NCBI GenBank assembly: GCA_030065095.1 | Contig: JASJDP010000014.1 | Location: 1-64,000, forward strand | Origin: Rhodobacter sp. | Lineage (GTDB): Bacteria > Pseudomonadota > Alphaproteobacteria > Rhodobacterales > Rhodobacteraceae | Direction of reading: 5' to 3' | Length of the DNA stretch: 64,000 bases | Shown: positions 38,969 to 48,028 of the stretch, piece after piece | Numbering within the stretch: the stretch's first letter is position 1 | Layout of the letters: each line of letters starts with the position of its first letter | Program-made: the position numbers and the translations under genes | The notes under the pieces: generated by a model | Told to the model about the DNA's origin: nothing | What the model saw: the letters and a program-made list of their open reading frames with translations, nothing else | The model's database searches: none

Positions 38969-39571
38969 ATGGCCGAAAAGCAAATATCGCAGGGTCTGAA
39001 ACTGGCGCTCGACCTCGGCCCGATCCTGGCGTTCTTCGTGGGCTATCTGATGCTGCGCGACGAAACCGTCACGCTCGGCGGCACGGAGTATTCGGGCTTC
39101 ATCGTCGTCACGGCGCTGTTCATCCCGCTTCTCGCCTTCACGACCTGGCTGCTTTACCGGCTGACCGGCAAACTGTCGAAAATGCAGCTCGTTACGCTGG
39201 TTCTGGTGGTGATTTTCGGCGGCCTGACGGTCTGGCTCAACGACGAGCGTTTCTTCAAGATGAAACCCACGATGATCTATGCGCTGTTCGCGGCGATCCT
39301 CGGCGTCGGTCTTTTGCGCGGCCAGTCCTACCTGCAACTGGTGATGGACGAGGTGCTGCCGATGGCGCGCGAGGGCTGGATGATCCTGACCCGCCGCGTG
39401 GCTATGTTCTTCGCCGGTCTTGCCGTCCTGAACGAGATCGTCTGGCGCAGCCTGTCCACCGATGCCTGGGTGAATTTCAAGACCTTCGGCCTGACAATCG
39501 GCGTCTTCGCCTTTTTCATGGCCCAGTCGAAGCTGTTTCAGACCTACGGCACCGGTGAGGAGAAAAAGTAG
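38969..39571 (+). CDS. yciB: Inner membrane-spanning protein YciB (septation protein A / IspZ)
   Basis: This 200-residue protein has about five to six membrane helices. The family pattern is clear: LDLGPILAFFVGY, LTVWLNDERFFKMKPTMIY, and the terminal NEIVWRSLSTDAWVNFKTFG. YciB links envelope synthesis and cell division proteins at the inner membrane. A strong AAGGAGAT site precedes ATG 38969, overlapping the end of the EamA gene region. It ends the ftsY run; a repeat copy follows 100 bp later. Confidence 0.93.
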   Translation: MAEKQISQGLKLALDLGPILAFFVGYLMLRDETVTLGGTEYSGFIVVTALFIPLLAFTTWLLYRLTGKLSKMQLVTLVLVVIFGGLTVWLNDERFFKMKPTMIYALFAAILGVGLLRGQSYLQLVMDEVLPMAREGWMILTRRVAMFFAGLAVLNEIVWRSLSTDAWVNFKTFGLTIGVFAFFMAQSKLFQTYGTGEEKK

Positions 39572-39670
39572 CCCTTTCCGTCGGCGACCGAGGTGTCACG
39601 GCTCTGCAGATGCCTCGACGGCCGTGACGTCGGGAGCGCGGCGAGCTTGGCCGAAGACAAAGGTGAGTTT

Positions 39671-39903
39671 TGGCCTGGAGCGGGCGTTGACCGGAATCTG
39701 AGAAGCCGCGCCATCGCCGACCCGCGGGGAGGCGACCCGTACTTATGGACGGCTCGATTTATCCCAGCAAAGTCCGAACGACTTCAACGCGATGCGCGCC
39801 GTAAGAAAATCGCCTTCCCTCCGGGGCGGATCGGCGATGGCGCGGCGGCCTTCGGCCTTGATTCCGCGCCTGAAGACTGGTTGCGAATGGCAACTTCAGG
39901 CCA
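39671..39903 (+). repeat. MITE-like intergenic repeat, copy 4
   Basis: A full-length 233-bp copy with TGGCCTGGAGCGGGCGTTG at the left and CTTCAGGCCA at the right. It shares the left variant (GACCGGAATCTGAGAAG) with copy 3. It is diverged in the middle, with ACCCGTACTTATGG replacing the common AACAAACCTCTGAA. It lies between convergent yciB and the FG-GAP gene. Confidence 0.9.
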
Positions 39904-39924
39904 ACAACCGACCTCGCGATACAT

Positions 39925-40706
39925 CTAGCGCGACGAAGTTCCCTCGCACGTCAGAGCCGCCGCGAATGACTGAGGGCCGTCGAACGGTCCGACGACAGCG
40001 CTGTGCAACTGTCCGCCCTCCAGCCGGGTCGCCACGATATTGCGCCATCCCGCATCGGTTGTGATGATTTCGGGGACTTGGCCGCATGCCCGGATTCCAC
40101 CGGAAATGAAGCCTTCGCCGATGCGGTGATTGGTCAGGCCCGGTGCGCTGGCGATTTCGGTCAAGGTGGCATCGGCGTAACGCCAGACCCGCAGGGTCTT
40201 CGCCAGGTGCGGCCGGTCGATATAGGCAAGCTCGACGGCGCCGTCGCCATCGAGATCGGCGGCACCGAGCGGCGCGAGCCAGCGGAACGGGCGGCCGATG
40301 AACGGCGTGGCGGCGACAAGGCCGCCGGCACCGTAGATGGACAGGCGGGCCCCCTTGGCGGCGTCGCTTTCGACGACGACGACCTCTGGCGCGCCATCGA
40401 AATCAAGATCGGCAAGGCGTGGCGCGAGGTCCTCGAAGACCCGCGTCGCGGGCAGGCGAAGCGTGACCTCGCGCACGGCACCTTGCGCGCCGGAGGAAAC
40501 CGTCAGCCGCAACGCGCCCCATTCTTCGTCATCGCCCAGCACACCATGGGGATAGCGGGTCGTCGGCTCGGCAAAGACAGCGTCAAGCACGATCCCGGCG
40601 GGCTCCGCCAGAGCCTGCCCCGGTATCAACAGGCACAGGCCGATCGATGCGCGGCGGGCGAGCCGCCGCAGGCCGCGCGACGGCAGACGCCGCGCCCCGT
40701 CGGGCA

Positions 40707-40707
<1 letters not shown>
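39925..40707 (-). CDS. Secreted FG-GAP/VCBS repeat protein
   Basis: This 260-residue protein has an Arg-rich n-region and hydrophobic signal segment in the first 35 residues. The mature part has calcium-binding-type repeats DLDFDGAPEVVVVE and DLDGDGAVELAYID, hallmarks of FG-GAP/VCBS beta-propeller blades. With only two or three recognisable blades, a full propeller would need undetected repeats. Function is unknown. ATG 40707 shares one base with the ferredoxin stop (TGATG), so the two are co-translated. Confidence 0.78.
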
Positions 40708-41123
<416 letters not shown>

Positions 41124-41137
41124 CTATTCCATCAGAT

Positions 41138-41152
41138 GTTCTATTTTCGTTC
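41138..41152 (+). promoter_or_regulatory. LexA (SOS) box of alphaproteobacterial type
   Basis: GTTC-TATTTTC-GTTC fits the GTTC-N7-GTTC direct-repeat operator known for LexA in Rhodobacter and other alphaproteobacteria. It ends two bases before the ATG of the DnaE2-like fragment at 41155, and 108 bp from the divergent ferredoxin start. Binding is inferred, not shown. Confidence 0.75.
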
Positions 41153-41154
41153 GC

Positions 41155-41529
41155 ATGCCCGCCACCCACCCAGACGATTGGCCGCGCCCGCCGGCCTGCG
41201 TGCCGAACGGCCGGCTGGACCTGGTGCCGCACGGCGCGCGGGTCGCCGTGGCCGGGCTGGTGCTGGTGCGGCAGCGGCCGGGCACCGCGAAGGGGGTGAT
41301 CTTTGTCACGCTGGAGGACGAAACCGGGATCTGCAACGTCATCGTCTGGCGCAAGATCTACGAGGCCTTCCGCCGCGCGGTGATCGCCGGGCGGCTTCTG
41401 CGGGTCACGGGGCGGCTGCAGCGCGAAGGGGCGGTGACCCATCTCATCGCGGACCGGATCGAGGATCTCTCGGCCATGCTCGACAGCCTTCTGGTGCCCG
41501 AGCCCTGCAGCGGCGCCGGACAGCCCTGA
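41155..41529 (+). CDS. Truncated DnaE2 (ImuC) remnant: C-terminal OB-fold only
   Basis: The 124 residues match the end of error-prone DNA polymerase DnaE2: VAGLVLVRQRPGTAKGVIFVTLEDETG, then NVIVW and a RLLRVTGRLQREGAVTHLIA strand and EDLSAML. Intact DnaE2 exceeds 1000 residues, so the PHP, polymerase and thumb domains are missing, and no imuA or imuB is nearby. The first about 25 residues are unlike DnaE2. It carries a LexA box just 2 bp before its ATG and no ribosome binding site, so either it is leaderless, begins downstream, or is a decayed gene. It is 114 bp upstream of a lipoprotein gene. Confidence 0.7.
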   Translation: MPATHPDDWPRPPACVPNGRLDLVPHGARVAVAGLVLVRQRPGTAKGVIFVTLEDETGICNVIVWRKIYEAFRRAVIAGRLLRVTGRLQREGAVTHLIADRIEDLSAMLDSLLVPEPCSGAGQP

Positions 41530-41643
41530 CACCCGGTTGGTGCCGCACCGCCACATCCCCGCCCCGCTGCGCCTCGGGCAGGGTTCCGCAACCGGTCGAA
41601 ACAGACTACTGTCCGGCAAACGCCCGAAGAGGCCGCGAGCAGT

Positions 41644-42204
41644 ATGAGTGCAAGATCGATCCTGGCGGCAAGCGCTGCGGCGCTGTGTCTGACGGCCTGC
41701 GACCGCGCGGGCGCGCCCGCCGTATCCCAGCTTGTCGAGCCCGGCCTGACCACCGCACAGCCAGCGCCGCCGCCGGGCGGCGACCCGGATGCCTGCCATG
41801 CCCGGGACGTGACGCCGGCCGAGATCGAGACGGTCACCGAACAGGTCATGCTGCAGCCCGCCTCGCTCAGCACGGACGGCAAGGTGCTCTACCCCGCCGT
41901 CTACAAGACCGAGACCCGGCAGGCGATCGTGCGCCAGCGCCGCGAGCAGCGGTTCGAGACCCCCTGCCCCGACGTGCTGACGCCGGATTTCATCGCCAGC
42001 CTGCAACGGGCGCTCAAGGCGCGCGGCCACTACCGGGGGCCGATCAATGGCGAGATGACGGCCCGGACCCGCCGTGCCGTGCAGGCGTTCCAGAAACCAC
42101 AAGGGCTGAACAGCGGCATCCTGTCGATCGCCGCAGCTCGGCAGCTGGGCCTCGTGCGACATCCGGGCATCCCGGAGGGTTGGGAACCGGCCGAGCTGAA
42201 TTGA
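41644..42204 (+). CDS. Peptidoglycan-binding lipoprotein
   Basis: This 186-residue protein has a lipobox LCLTAC at residues 14-19, so Cys19 should be lipidated. After a proline-rich linker, the C-terminal part is a PG_binding_1 domain (DFIASLQRALKARGHYRGPINGEMTARTRRAVQAFQ). It probably tethers to the outer membrane and binds peptidoglycan. It converges on degP with a repeat copy and a hairpin between. Confidence 0.85.
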   Translation: MSARSILAASAAALCLTACDRAGAPAVSQLVEPGLTTAQPAPPPGGDPDACHARDVTPAEIETVTEQVMLQPASLSTDGKVLYPAVYKTETRQAIVRQRREQRFETPCPDVLTPDFIASLQRALKARGHYRGPINGEMTARTRRAVQAFQKPQGLNSGILSIAAARQLGLVRHPGIPEGWEPAELN

Positions 42205-42262
42205 GCGGCGCGCGGGGCGTCAAATCGCGAGGCGTTGTGAAAGAATTGCGAGGCCGGGTTGG

Positions 42263-42493
42263 TTTCGGAGCCGCCGCTCGGAACCAGTCTTCAGGCGCGG
42301 AATCAAGGCCGCAGGCCGCCGCTCTACCGCTGACCCGCCCCGAAGGGGAGGCGATTTGCTGGCGTCACATATCGGTTTGAAGTCGTTCGGACTTTGCTGG
42401 GATAAAACGAGCCGTTCCGAGGTTTGGTTCGCCTCCCCGCGGGTCGGCGATGGCGCGGCTTATCTCTGAATAAGCAACGTCCGCTCCAGGCCA
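42263..42493 (-). repeat. MITE-like intergenic repeat, copy 5 (inverted)
   Basis: The same element in opposite orientation, 231 bp; read on the minus strand it starts TGGCCTGGAGCGGACGTTGC and ends in a diverged GGCGGCTCCGAAA. The left variant (TTATTCAGAGATAAGC) is shared with copy 6. It lies between the convergent lipoprotein and degP genes. Confidence 0.9.
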
Positions 42494-42603
42494 TGAGGCG
42501 ACAAAATGCGGTGCCCTCGACGCCGGTCATGATTCCAGCCCGCAAGGCAAATCGCGGCGCATGGCACTGACGCTGCCGAAGATGCGGCATTCTCAAAGAT
42601 GAC

Positions 42604-42630
42604 GGGGCCGCCGCGTGATGCGGCGGCCCC
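42604..42630. terminator. Intergenic hairpin, likely terminator of degP
   Basis: A perfect 11-bp GC stem (GGGGCCGCCGC/GCGGCGGCCCC) with a 5-base loop lies 28 bp beyond the degP stop. On the minus strand it is followed by GTCATCTTTG, a weak T tract, so termination efficiency is uncertain. Confidence 0.55.
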
Positions 42631-42657
42631 GGGACTTCAGGACGGTGCGCGCCCGGC

Positions 42658-44115
42658 CTAACCGAGCGACAGCGCCACGAAGCGCGGCTCGCCCTGGCGG
42701 CGCACGAGCAGCAGCAGCGACTTGCGCCCAGCCTCCTTGGCCTCGGCGATCCGGTCCTCCAGATCGCCCACCGTCTGGACCTTCTGCTGGCCGGCCTCGG
42801 TGATCACATCGCCGGCGCGCAGGCCCTTTTCATGCGCTTCGGTGGTTTCGTCGACCTCTTGCACCACCAGCCCTTCGGCGCCTGCGGACAGCCCAAGCTG
42901 CTCGCGCAGCTCTTCGGTCATCGCGGTGACGGTCAGGCCCAGGATGTCCTTTTCGATCGGCTCGTCCGCGGGCGCCGAGGCGGGCACCGCGCGCTCGGCC
43001 TCTTCGCGGCGGCCAAGCGTGACCATGATGGTCTGGGTCTCGCCGTCGCGGAACACCACGACGCGTACGGCCTTGCCGACCTCGGTTTCGCCCACCACGC
43101 GCACCAGCTGGCGGGTGTCCTCGACATCCGTGCCGTCGAAGCTCAGGATCACGTCCCCGGCTTCGATTCCCGCCTCCATCGCGGGGCCGTCGGGCACATC
43201 GGTCACCAGCGCGCCGGCGGCATCCTCAAGACCCAGCGCCTCGGCCACATCGGCGCCGACATCCTGGATGCGGACGCCCAGCCAGCCGCGGCGGGTCTCG
43301 CCGAAACGCTGCAACTGGTCGACGACGTTGATCACCACGTTCGAGGCCATGGCGAACCCGATGCCGATCGAGCCGCCATTGGGCGACAGGATCGCCGTAT
43401 TCACGCCGATGACCTCGCCGTCCATGTTGAACAGCGGCCCGCCCGAGTTGCCGCGATTGATGGCGGCGTCGGTCTGGATGAAGTCGTCATAGCTGCCGGA
43501 CAGTGCGCGGTTCCGGGCCGAAACGATGCCGACCGACACCGAAAACCCCTGGCCCAGCGGGTTGCCCATGGCCATCACCCAGTCGCCGACGCGCGCGGCG
43601 TCGCTGTCGCCGAACTGCACGAAGGGCAACGGCTCGTCGGCCTCGACCTTCAAGAGCGCGATGTCGGTATTGGGGTCGGTTCCGACCACCTTGGCGACCA
43701 GTTCCTCGCCCGAGAAGAACTCGATATTGATCTCGTCGGCCGACTCGATGACGTGGTTGTTGGTGACGATATAGCCGTCTTCCGAGATCACAAAGCCCGA
43801 GCCCAGGGCCTGGCTGCGCCGCGGGCGCCGCTGGCCGTCGTTGCGGTCCATGAAATCACGGAAGAAATCCTCGAAGGGCGAGCCGTCGGGCACGATCGGG
43901 TTCGGTCCGGTCGAGGCCGCAACCGTGGTCGCGGTGGTGATGTTGACCACCGAGGGGCTGATCTCGTCCGCCAGGTCGGCGAAGCTGCCGGGCCGGGCCT
44001 GGGACTGCGCGGCGAAGGTCTGCACGATAAGGAAGGCCAGACCCAGAAGGACAAGCCAAACCGCGCGCGACAGCACGGCGGCCCGGGAGGGAATGGGGAT
44101 TGCCTGAGGTTTCAC
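42658..44115 (-). CDS. degP: DegP/HtrA-type periplasmic serine protease
   Basis: This 485-residue Do-family protease has a membrane/signal segment at about 18-40, then a trypsin domain with His in TNNHVIESA, Asp in NTDIALLK and Ser in GNSGGPLF. Two PDZ domains follow (about 285-375 and 395-480). It degrades or chaperones misfolded envelope proteins. I use GTG 44115 because GGAGAAG lies a few bases upstream and the earlier ATG would add a proline/arginine-rich extension. It is the last gene of the rpiA-gor-hflK-hflC-DUF2065 series, 152 bp after DUF2065. Confidence 0.94.
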   Translation of the reverse strand: MKPQAIPIPSRAAVLSRAVWLVLLGLAFLIVQTFAAQSQARPGSFADLADEISPSVVNITTATTVAASTGPNPIVPDGSPFEDFFRDFMDRNDGQRRPRRSQALGSGFVISEDGYIVTNNHVIESADEINIEFFSGEELVAKVVGTDPNTDIALLKVEADEPLPFVQFGDSDAARVGDWVMAMGNPLGQGFSVSVGIVSARNRALSGSYDDFIQTDAAINRGNSGGPLFNMDGEVIGVNTAILSPNGGSIGIGFAMASNVVINVVDQLQRFGETRRGWLGVRIQDVGADVAEALGLEDAAGALVTDVPDGPAMEAGIEAGDVILSFDGTDVEDTRQLVRVVGETEVGKAVRVVVFRDGETQTIMVTLGRREEAERAVPASAPADEPIEKDILGLTVTAMTEELREQLGLSAGAEGLVVQEVDETTEAHEKGLRAGDVITEAGQQKVQTVGDLEDRIAEAKEAGRKSLLLLVRRQGEPRFVALSLG

Positions 44116-44267
44116 ACTTCTTCTCCGTATGCTGGCCCCGGGCGGTTCGGCCTCGGGGCGTCTTTTGTGCATCTGAGCATCTAGATAGGTGCAGGGACGC
44201 ACAACTCAAACACCCGTCGCGTTCGGTCAACTGGGTGTGAGAAACGTGTCATCGCCCCACCAGTATC

Positions 44268-44462
44268 TCACGCGCCCAGGGATTTCGCCAGCCAAACCAG
44301 CAGCACGCCGACGGCCAGGGCCGCCAATCCGATCAGGCGGCGGGTGTCGGCCGGGATGTTGCGCAGGGCTTCCATCGCATCCTCAAGACGCGACGGGGCC
44401 AGCGCGAACACCAGCCCCTCGACGCAGAGTACCAGGCCCAGGGCCAGAAGGATCGTCGCCAT
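44268..44462 (-). CDS. DUF2065 small membrane protein
   Basis: This 64-residue protein has two hydrophobic segments around a conserved polar turn (MEALRNIPADTRRLIGL), the DUF2065 pattern. It is nearly always found after hflC. The ATG shares one base with the hflC stop (TGATG), so it is translated with HflKC and may be a small partner of that complex. Confidence 0.88.
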   Translation of the reverse strand: MATILLALGLVLCVEGLVFALAPSRLEDAMEALRNIPADTRRLIGLAALAVGVLLVWLAKSLGA

Positions 44463-45352
44463 CACTCGGCGGCAGCCGCGCGCCCCGTCGCGCTGTCGAG
44501 GTAGTTGAAGAACTCGCTGTCGGGCGTGATCACCAGCGTCGAGTTCGACCCCTGAAGCGACCGGGTATAGGCCGAAAGCGAGCGGTAGAATTCAAAGAAT
44601 TCCTCGTCCTGCCCGAAGGCTTCGGCATAGATCCGGTTGCGTTCGGCATCCGCCTCACCGCGCACGATCTCGGCCTCGCGGTTGGCTTCCGACACCAATT
44701 CGACCACGGTGCGGTCTGCCTGTGCGCGAACGCGCTGTGCGGCTTCCTCGCCGCGGGCGCGTTCGTCGGTGGCCTCGCGTTCGCGTTCCGCCCGCATCCG
44801 CTCGAAGGTGGCGTCGAGGTTCTGTGCCGGCAGGTTGGTCTGCTTCAGCCGCACGTCGACGACGTCAAGGCCCAGGGGCCGGGCACGGGTACGCGCCTGG
44901 TCGGTGATTCGGGCCATCAGTGCGGCCCGGTCGGCCGACAGGATGGTGTTCGAGGTAACGCCCTCAGAGCCCAGCACCGCCCGGATCTGGGCGTTCAGGA
45001 TGCCCTCGAGCCGGTCTTCGGCGCTGCGCAGACCGCCGACACCGACGGCCTGGCGGAACTGGACCACATCCGAGATCCGGTAGCGCGCGAAGGCGTCGAC
45101 CACGAGCCGCCGGTCATCCGACGGGGTAACCTCGGTCGGCGGCGTATCGAGCGACAGGATCCGGTCGTCATAGCGCACGACGTCCTGAATGAGCGGGATC
45201 TTGAAGGCCAGACCAGGGTCTTCCTTGACCGACTTGATCTGGCCGAATTGCAGCACAAGTGCCTTTTCGCGTTCGTCGACGATGAAGACCGACGAGAATA
45301 CCAGGGCCAAAGCGATGACGATGATCGGCAGGATGTAGGTAGATCTGCGCAT
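44462..45352 (-). CDS. hflC: HflC, FtsH-modulating SPFH protein
   Basis: This encodes 296 residues: an N-terminal membrane anchor (6-24) and a periplasmic SPFH/band-7 domain (VDEREKALVLQFGQ onward), then a long charged helix rich in R/E (EREREATDERARGEEAAQR). With HflK it forms a large membrane cage around FtsH that limits degradation of membrane proteins. It begins 3 bp after the hflK stop. Confidence 0.96.
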   Translation of the reverse strand: MRRSTYILPIIVIALALVFSSVFIVDEREKALVLQFGQIKSVKEDPGLAFKIPLIQDVVRYDDRILSLDTPPTEVTPSDDRRLVVDAFARYRISDVVQFRQAVGVGGLRSAEDRLEGILNAQIRAVLGSEGVTSNTILSADRAALMARITDQARTRARPLGLDVVDVRLKQTNLPAQNLDATFERMRAEREREATDERARGEEAAQRVRAQADRTVVELVSEANREAEIVRGEADAERNRIYAEAFGQDEEFFEFYRSLSAYTRSLQGSNSTLVITPDSEFFNYLDSATGRAAAAE

Positions 45353-45355
45353 GGC

Positions 45356-46501
45356 TTAGTTCCCCCCGGTGCTGCTGCGGCGAAGTTCGTTCAGCGGCAG
45401 ATAGGGCACGACGCCCTGCCCCTGGCCGCCACCCGAGATGCCTTCGTCCAGGATGATCTTGTCGACATCGCCCAGGACCTGTTCAAGCGTTTCGAGATAA
45501 AGTCGCTTGCGCGTGACGTCGGGCGCATTCTGGTATTCCTGCAGAACGGCGACAAAGCGGCTTGCCTCACCGGCGGCCTCGTTCACCACGCGGGCGCGGT
45601 AGCCTTCGGCCTCTTCCAGAAGCTGCGCTGCTTCACCGCGGGCGCCGGCGAGCACCCGGTTGGCATAGGCGTCGGCCTGACGTTCCAGCCGGTCACGCTC
45701 CTGCTCGGCGGCCTGCACGTCGCGGAAGGCGTCGATCACCGCACCGGGCGGGTCGGCCTTGTCGAGGTTGACGCGGACGATGTTGACGCCCGAATCGTAG
45801 CTGTCGAGCGTGGCCTGGATCAGCGTCGTCGCGCTGTCGGCGATCACCGCCCGGTCGCGGTTCAGGATCGGCGCCAGTTCGCTGGCCGCGATAATCTCGC
45901 GCATCGCCGATTCCGACACCGCGCGGATCGTTGCCTGCGCATCGCGCAGGTTGAACAGGAACTTCGCAGGGTCGTTGATGTTCCAGACCACTTGGAAATC
46001 CAGATCGACGATGTTCTCGTCGGTGGTCAGCATCAGGCCGGCATCGTTGCCGCGGGTGCTGGCGGTGCCGATGCTCTCGGTCTGTTCGCGGGTCACCGGC
46101 AGCACCTCGTAGGTGACGACCGGCCAGGGAGCGAAGTTCAGCCCCGGATTGCCGGTGGCCGAATAGCTGCCAAGAAACAGCTCGACCGACTGTTCTTCCG
46201 GCCGGACCGTATAAAGCGAGCTGAACAGCCAGAGCGCCACGAGGCCGATCAGGCCCAGCCCGATCGTGCCGCGGGAAAACCGCGGGCCGCCGCTGCCGCC
46301 GCCGCCATTGGGCCGCCCGCCGCCGCGCCCGCCCATCAGCACGCGCAGCTGCTCTTGCCCTTTTTTCATGATTTCGTCGATTTCGGGGATCTGCGGTCCG
46401 TCACCGGGCCGGCGTCCGCCGCCGGCAGGGCGCCGGTCGTCGTCGTCTCCACCGCCGTTGCGGCCGCCGCCGCCCCAGGGTCCGCCTGAATTATTGGCCA
46501 T
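45356..46501 (-). CDS. hflK: HflK, FtsH-modulating SPFH protein
   Basis: This 381-residue protein has a cytoplasmic Gly/Arg-rich N-terminus (GGPWGGGGRNGGG and several similar runs), a transmembrane segment near 85-105, then the SPFH domain (TVRPEEQSVELFLG) and coiled-coil (QAAEQERDRLERQADAYAN). It pairs with HflC. ATG 46501 starts MANNSGGPWG, the family norm. It is 66 bp downstream of gor on the same strand. Confidence 0.95.
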   Translation of the reverse strand: MANNSGGPWGGGGRNGGGDDDDRRPAGGGRRPGDGPQIPEIDEIMKKGQEQLRVLMGGRGGGRPNGGGGSGGPRFSRGTIGLGLIGLVALWLFSSLYTVRPEEQSVELFLGSYSATGNPGLNFAPWPVVTYEVLPVTREQTESIGTASTRGNDAGLMLTTDENIVDLDFQVVWNINDPAKFLFNLRDAQATIRAVSESAMREIIAASELAPILNRDRAVIADSATTLIQATLDSYDSGVNIVRVNLDKADPPGAVIDAFRDVQAAEQERDRLERQADAYANRVLAGARGEAAQLLEEAEGYRARVVNEAAGEASRFVAVLQEYQNAPDVTRKRLYLETLEQVLGDVDKIILDEGISGGGQGQGVVPYLPLNELRRSSTGGN

Positions 46502-46567
46502 CTAGGTGTCTTTTCCTTGTCTATGCCGGGTCGTTGTTCTGCTACCTGTGCTTGTTCGGCCCGGAAA

Positions 46568-48019
46568 TCAAGCCGTCCGGATCGGTGTGCTCATGGTCAC
46601 AAGCTCTTCGGACATGGTCGGATGCACCGCGCAGGTCCGGTCGAAATCTTCCTTTGTCGCGCCCATTTTGACGGCGATGGCCGCCAGCTGGATCATCTCG
46701 CCCGCGTGATCCGCGACGATGTGGCAACCCAGCACCTTTCGCGTGGCCTTGCTGACGATCAGCTTCATCAGCACCCGGTCGCTGCGCCCGGCAAAGGCCT
46801 GCTGCATCGGTTTGAACGACGTGCAGTAGACCTCGATCTCTTCCTGCTCGGCCGCCTGTTCCTCGGTCAGTCCGACCGTGCCGAGCTCCGGCTGCGTGAA
46901 GACGGCCGAGGCCACAAGCTCGTGATCGGGCTTCGTCGGATTGCCCTTGAACACCGTCTCGGTGAACGCCATGCCCTCGCGGATTGCCACCGGTGTCAGC
47001 TCGATCCGGCTGGTGACGTCGCCGATGGCATAGATCGACGGAACCGAGGTCTGCGAATAGTCGTCGACGATCACCTCGCCCTTGCGTCCAAGCTTCACGC
47101 CGCACTCTTCCAGGCCCAGCCCGTCGGTGTTGGGCTTGCGTCCGGTGGCGAAAAAGAGCGTGTCAAACACCCGCTCGGTGCCGTTGGTGGCCTTGACCCA
47201 AACCGGCCCGCCCGGCACGCCGCCCGAGGCCGCCAGCATATCGAGCGCCTTGACGGGCGGACCCATTGCGGCATCGGATTCGGTCGGGTGCGGCCCGTGT
47301 TCGCCGCTGGCCGGCGCCATTTCGACGATGTTGGTGCCCAGGTGCAGGTCGATCCCGCGCTCGCGCATCGCTTCGGCCACCAGCCCCCGGGCCTCGTCGT
47401 CGAAGCCCCGCAGGATCTGTGCGCCGCGGTAGTACTGCGTCACCTCGACACCCAGCCCGTTGAGGATGCCGGCGAATTCGCAGGCGATATAGCCGCCGCC
47501 GATGATCAGGATCGATTTCGGCAGGTTCTCCATCAGGAAGACGTCGTTCGACACGATGCCAAGCTCGGCATTCGGCATGCCCGGCCGCGCCGGATGCCCG
47601 CCGGTGGCGATCAGGATGTGCTTGGCGGTAGCCGTCTCGCCGCTTGCCATCTCGACGGTGTGCGGATCCGTCAGCCAGGCGCGGGTGTCGTAGGTCGTGA
47701 CGTTGTTCCGGCTCAGGATTGCGCGGTACACCTCTTCCAGCCGGTCGAGTTCTTTGTGCAGATGCGCGCGGAAGGTCGGCCAGTCGAATTCGCCGGCCTC
47801 GTGGCTCCAGCCATAGGCCCGGGCATCGTCGATCACCTCGCGGTAGCTTGACGCAAAGACCATCAGCTTTTTCGGCACACAGCCGCGGATCACGCAGGTG
47901 CCGCCCATGCGGCTTTCCTCGGCCAGCGCAACCCTGGCGCCCGTGGCCGCGCTGGTCCGCGCCGCCCGCACCCCGCCAGAACCACCGCCGATGACGAAGA
48001 GATCGAAGTCGAATGCCAT
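46568..48019 (-). CDS. gor: Glutathione-disulfide reductase
   Basis: This 483-residue flavoenzyme reduces GSSG with NADPH. The FAD motif GGGSGGVRAARTSA opens the protein, the redox disulfide is GGTCVIRGCVPKK, the NADPH Rossmann is IIGGGYIACEFAGIL, and the C-terminal active His is in AVHPTMSEE. It is about 30 residues longer than most versions owing to an insertion near residues 238-272 (SGEHGPHPTESDAAMGPP region) in the NADPH domain. It begins 9 bp after rpiA, giving an NADPH-supply and use pairing. Confidence 0.95.
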   Translation of the reverse strand: MAFDFDLFVIGGGSGGVRAARTSAATGARVALAEESRMGGTCVIRGCVPKKLMVFASSYREVIDDARAYGWSHEAGEFDWPTFRAHLHKELDRLEEVYRAILSRNNVTTYDTRAWLTDPHTVEMASGETATAKHILIATGGHPARPGMPNAELGIVSNDVFLMENLPKSILIIGGGYIACEFAGILNGLGVEVTQYYRGAQILRGFDDEARGLVAEAMRERGIDLHLGTNIVEMAPASGEHGPHPTESDAAMGPPVKALDMLAASGGVPGGPVWVKATNGTERVFDTLFFATGRKPNTDGLGLEECGVKLGRKGEVIVDDYSQTSVPSIYAIGDVTSRIELTPVAIREGMAFTETVFKGNPTKPDHELVASAVFTQPELGTVGLTEEQAAEQEEIEVYCTSFKPMQQAFAGRSDRVLMKLIVSKATRKVLGCHIVADHAGEMIQLAAIAVKMGATKEDFDRTCAVHPTMSEELVTMSTPIRTA

Positions 48020-48028
48020 CTGTCTTCC

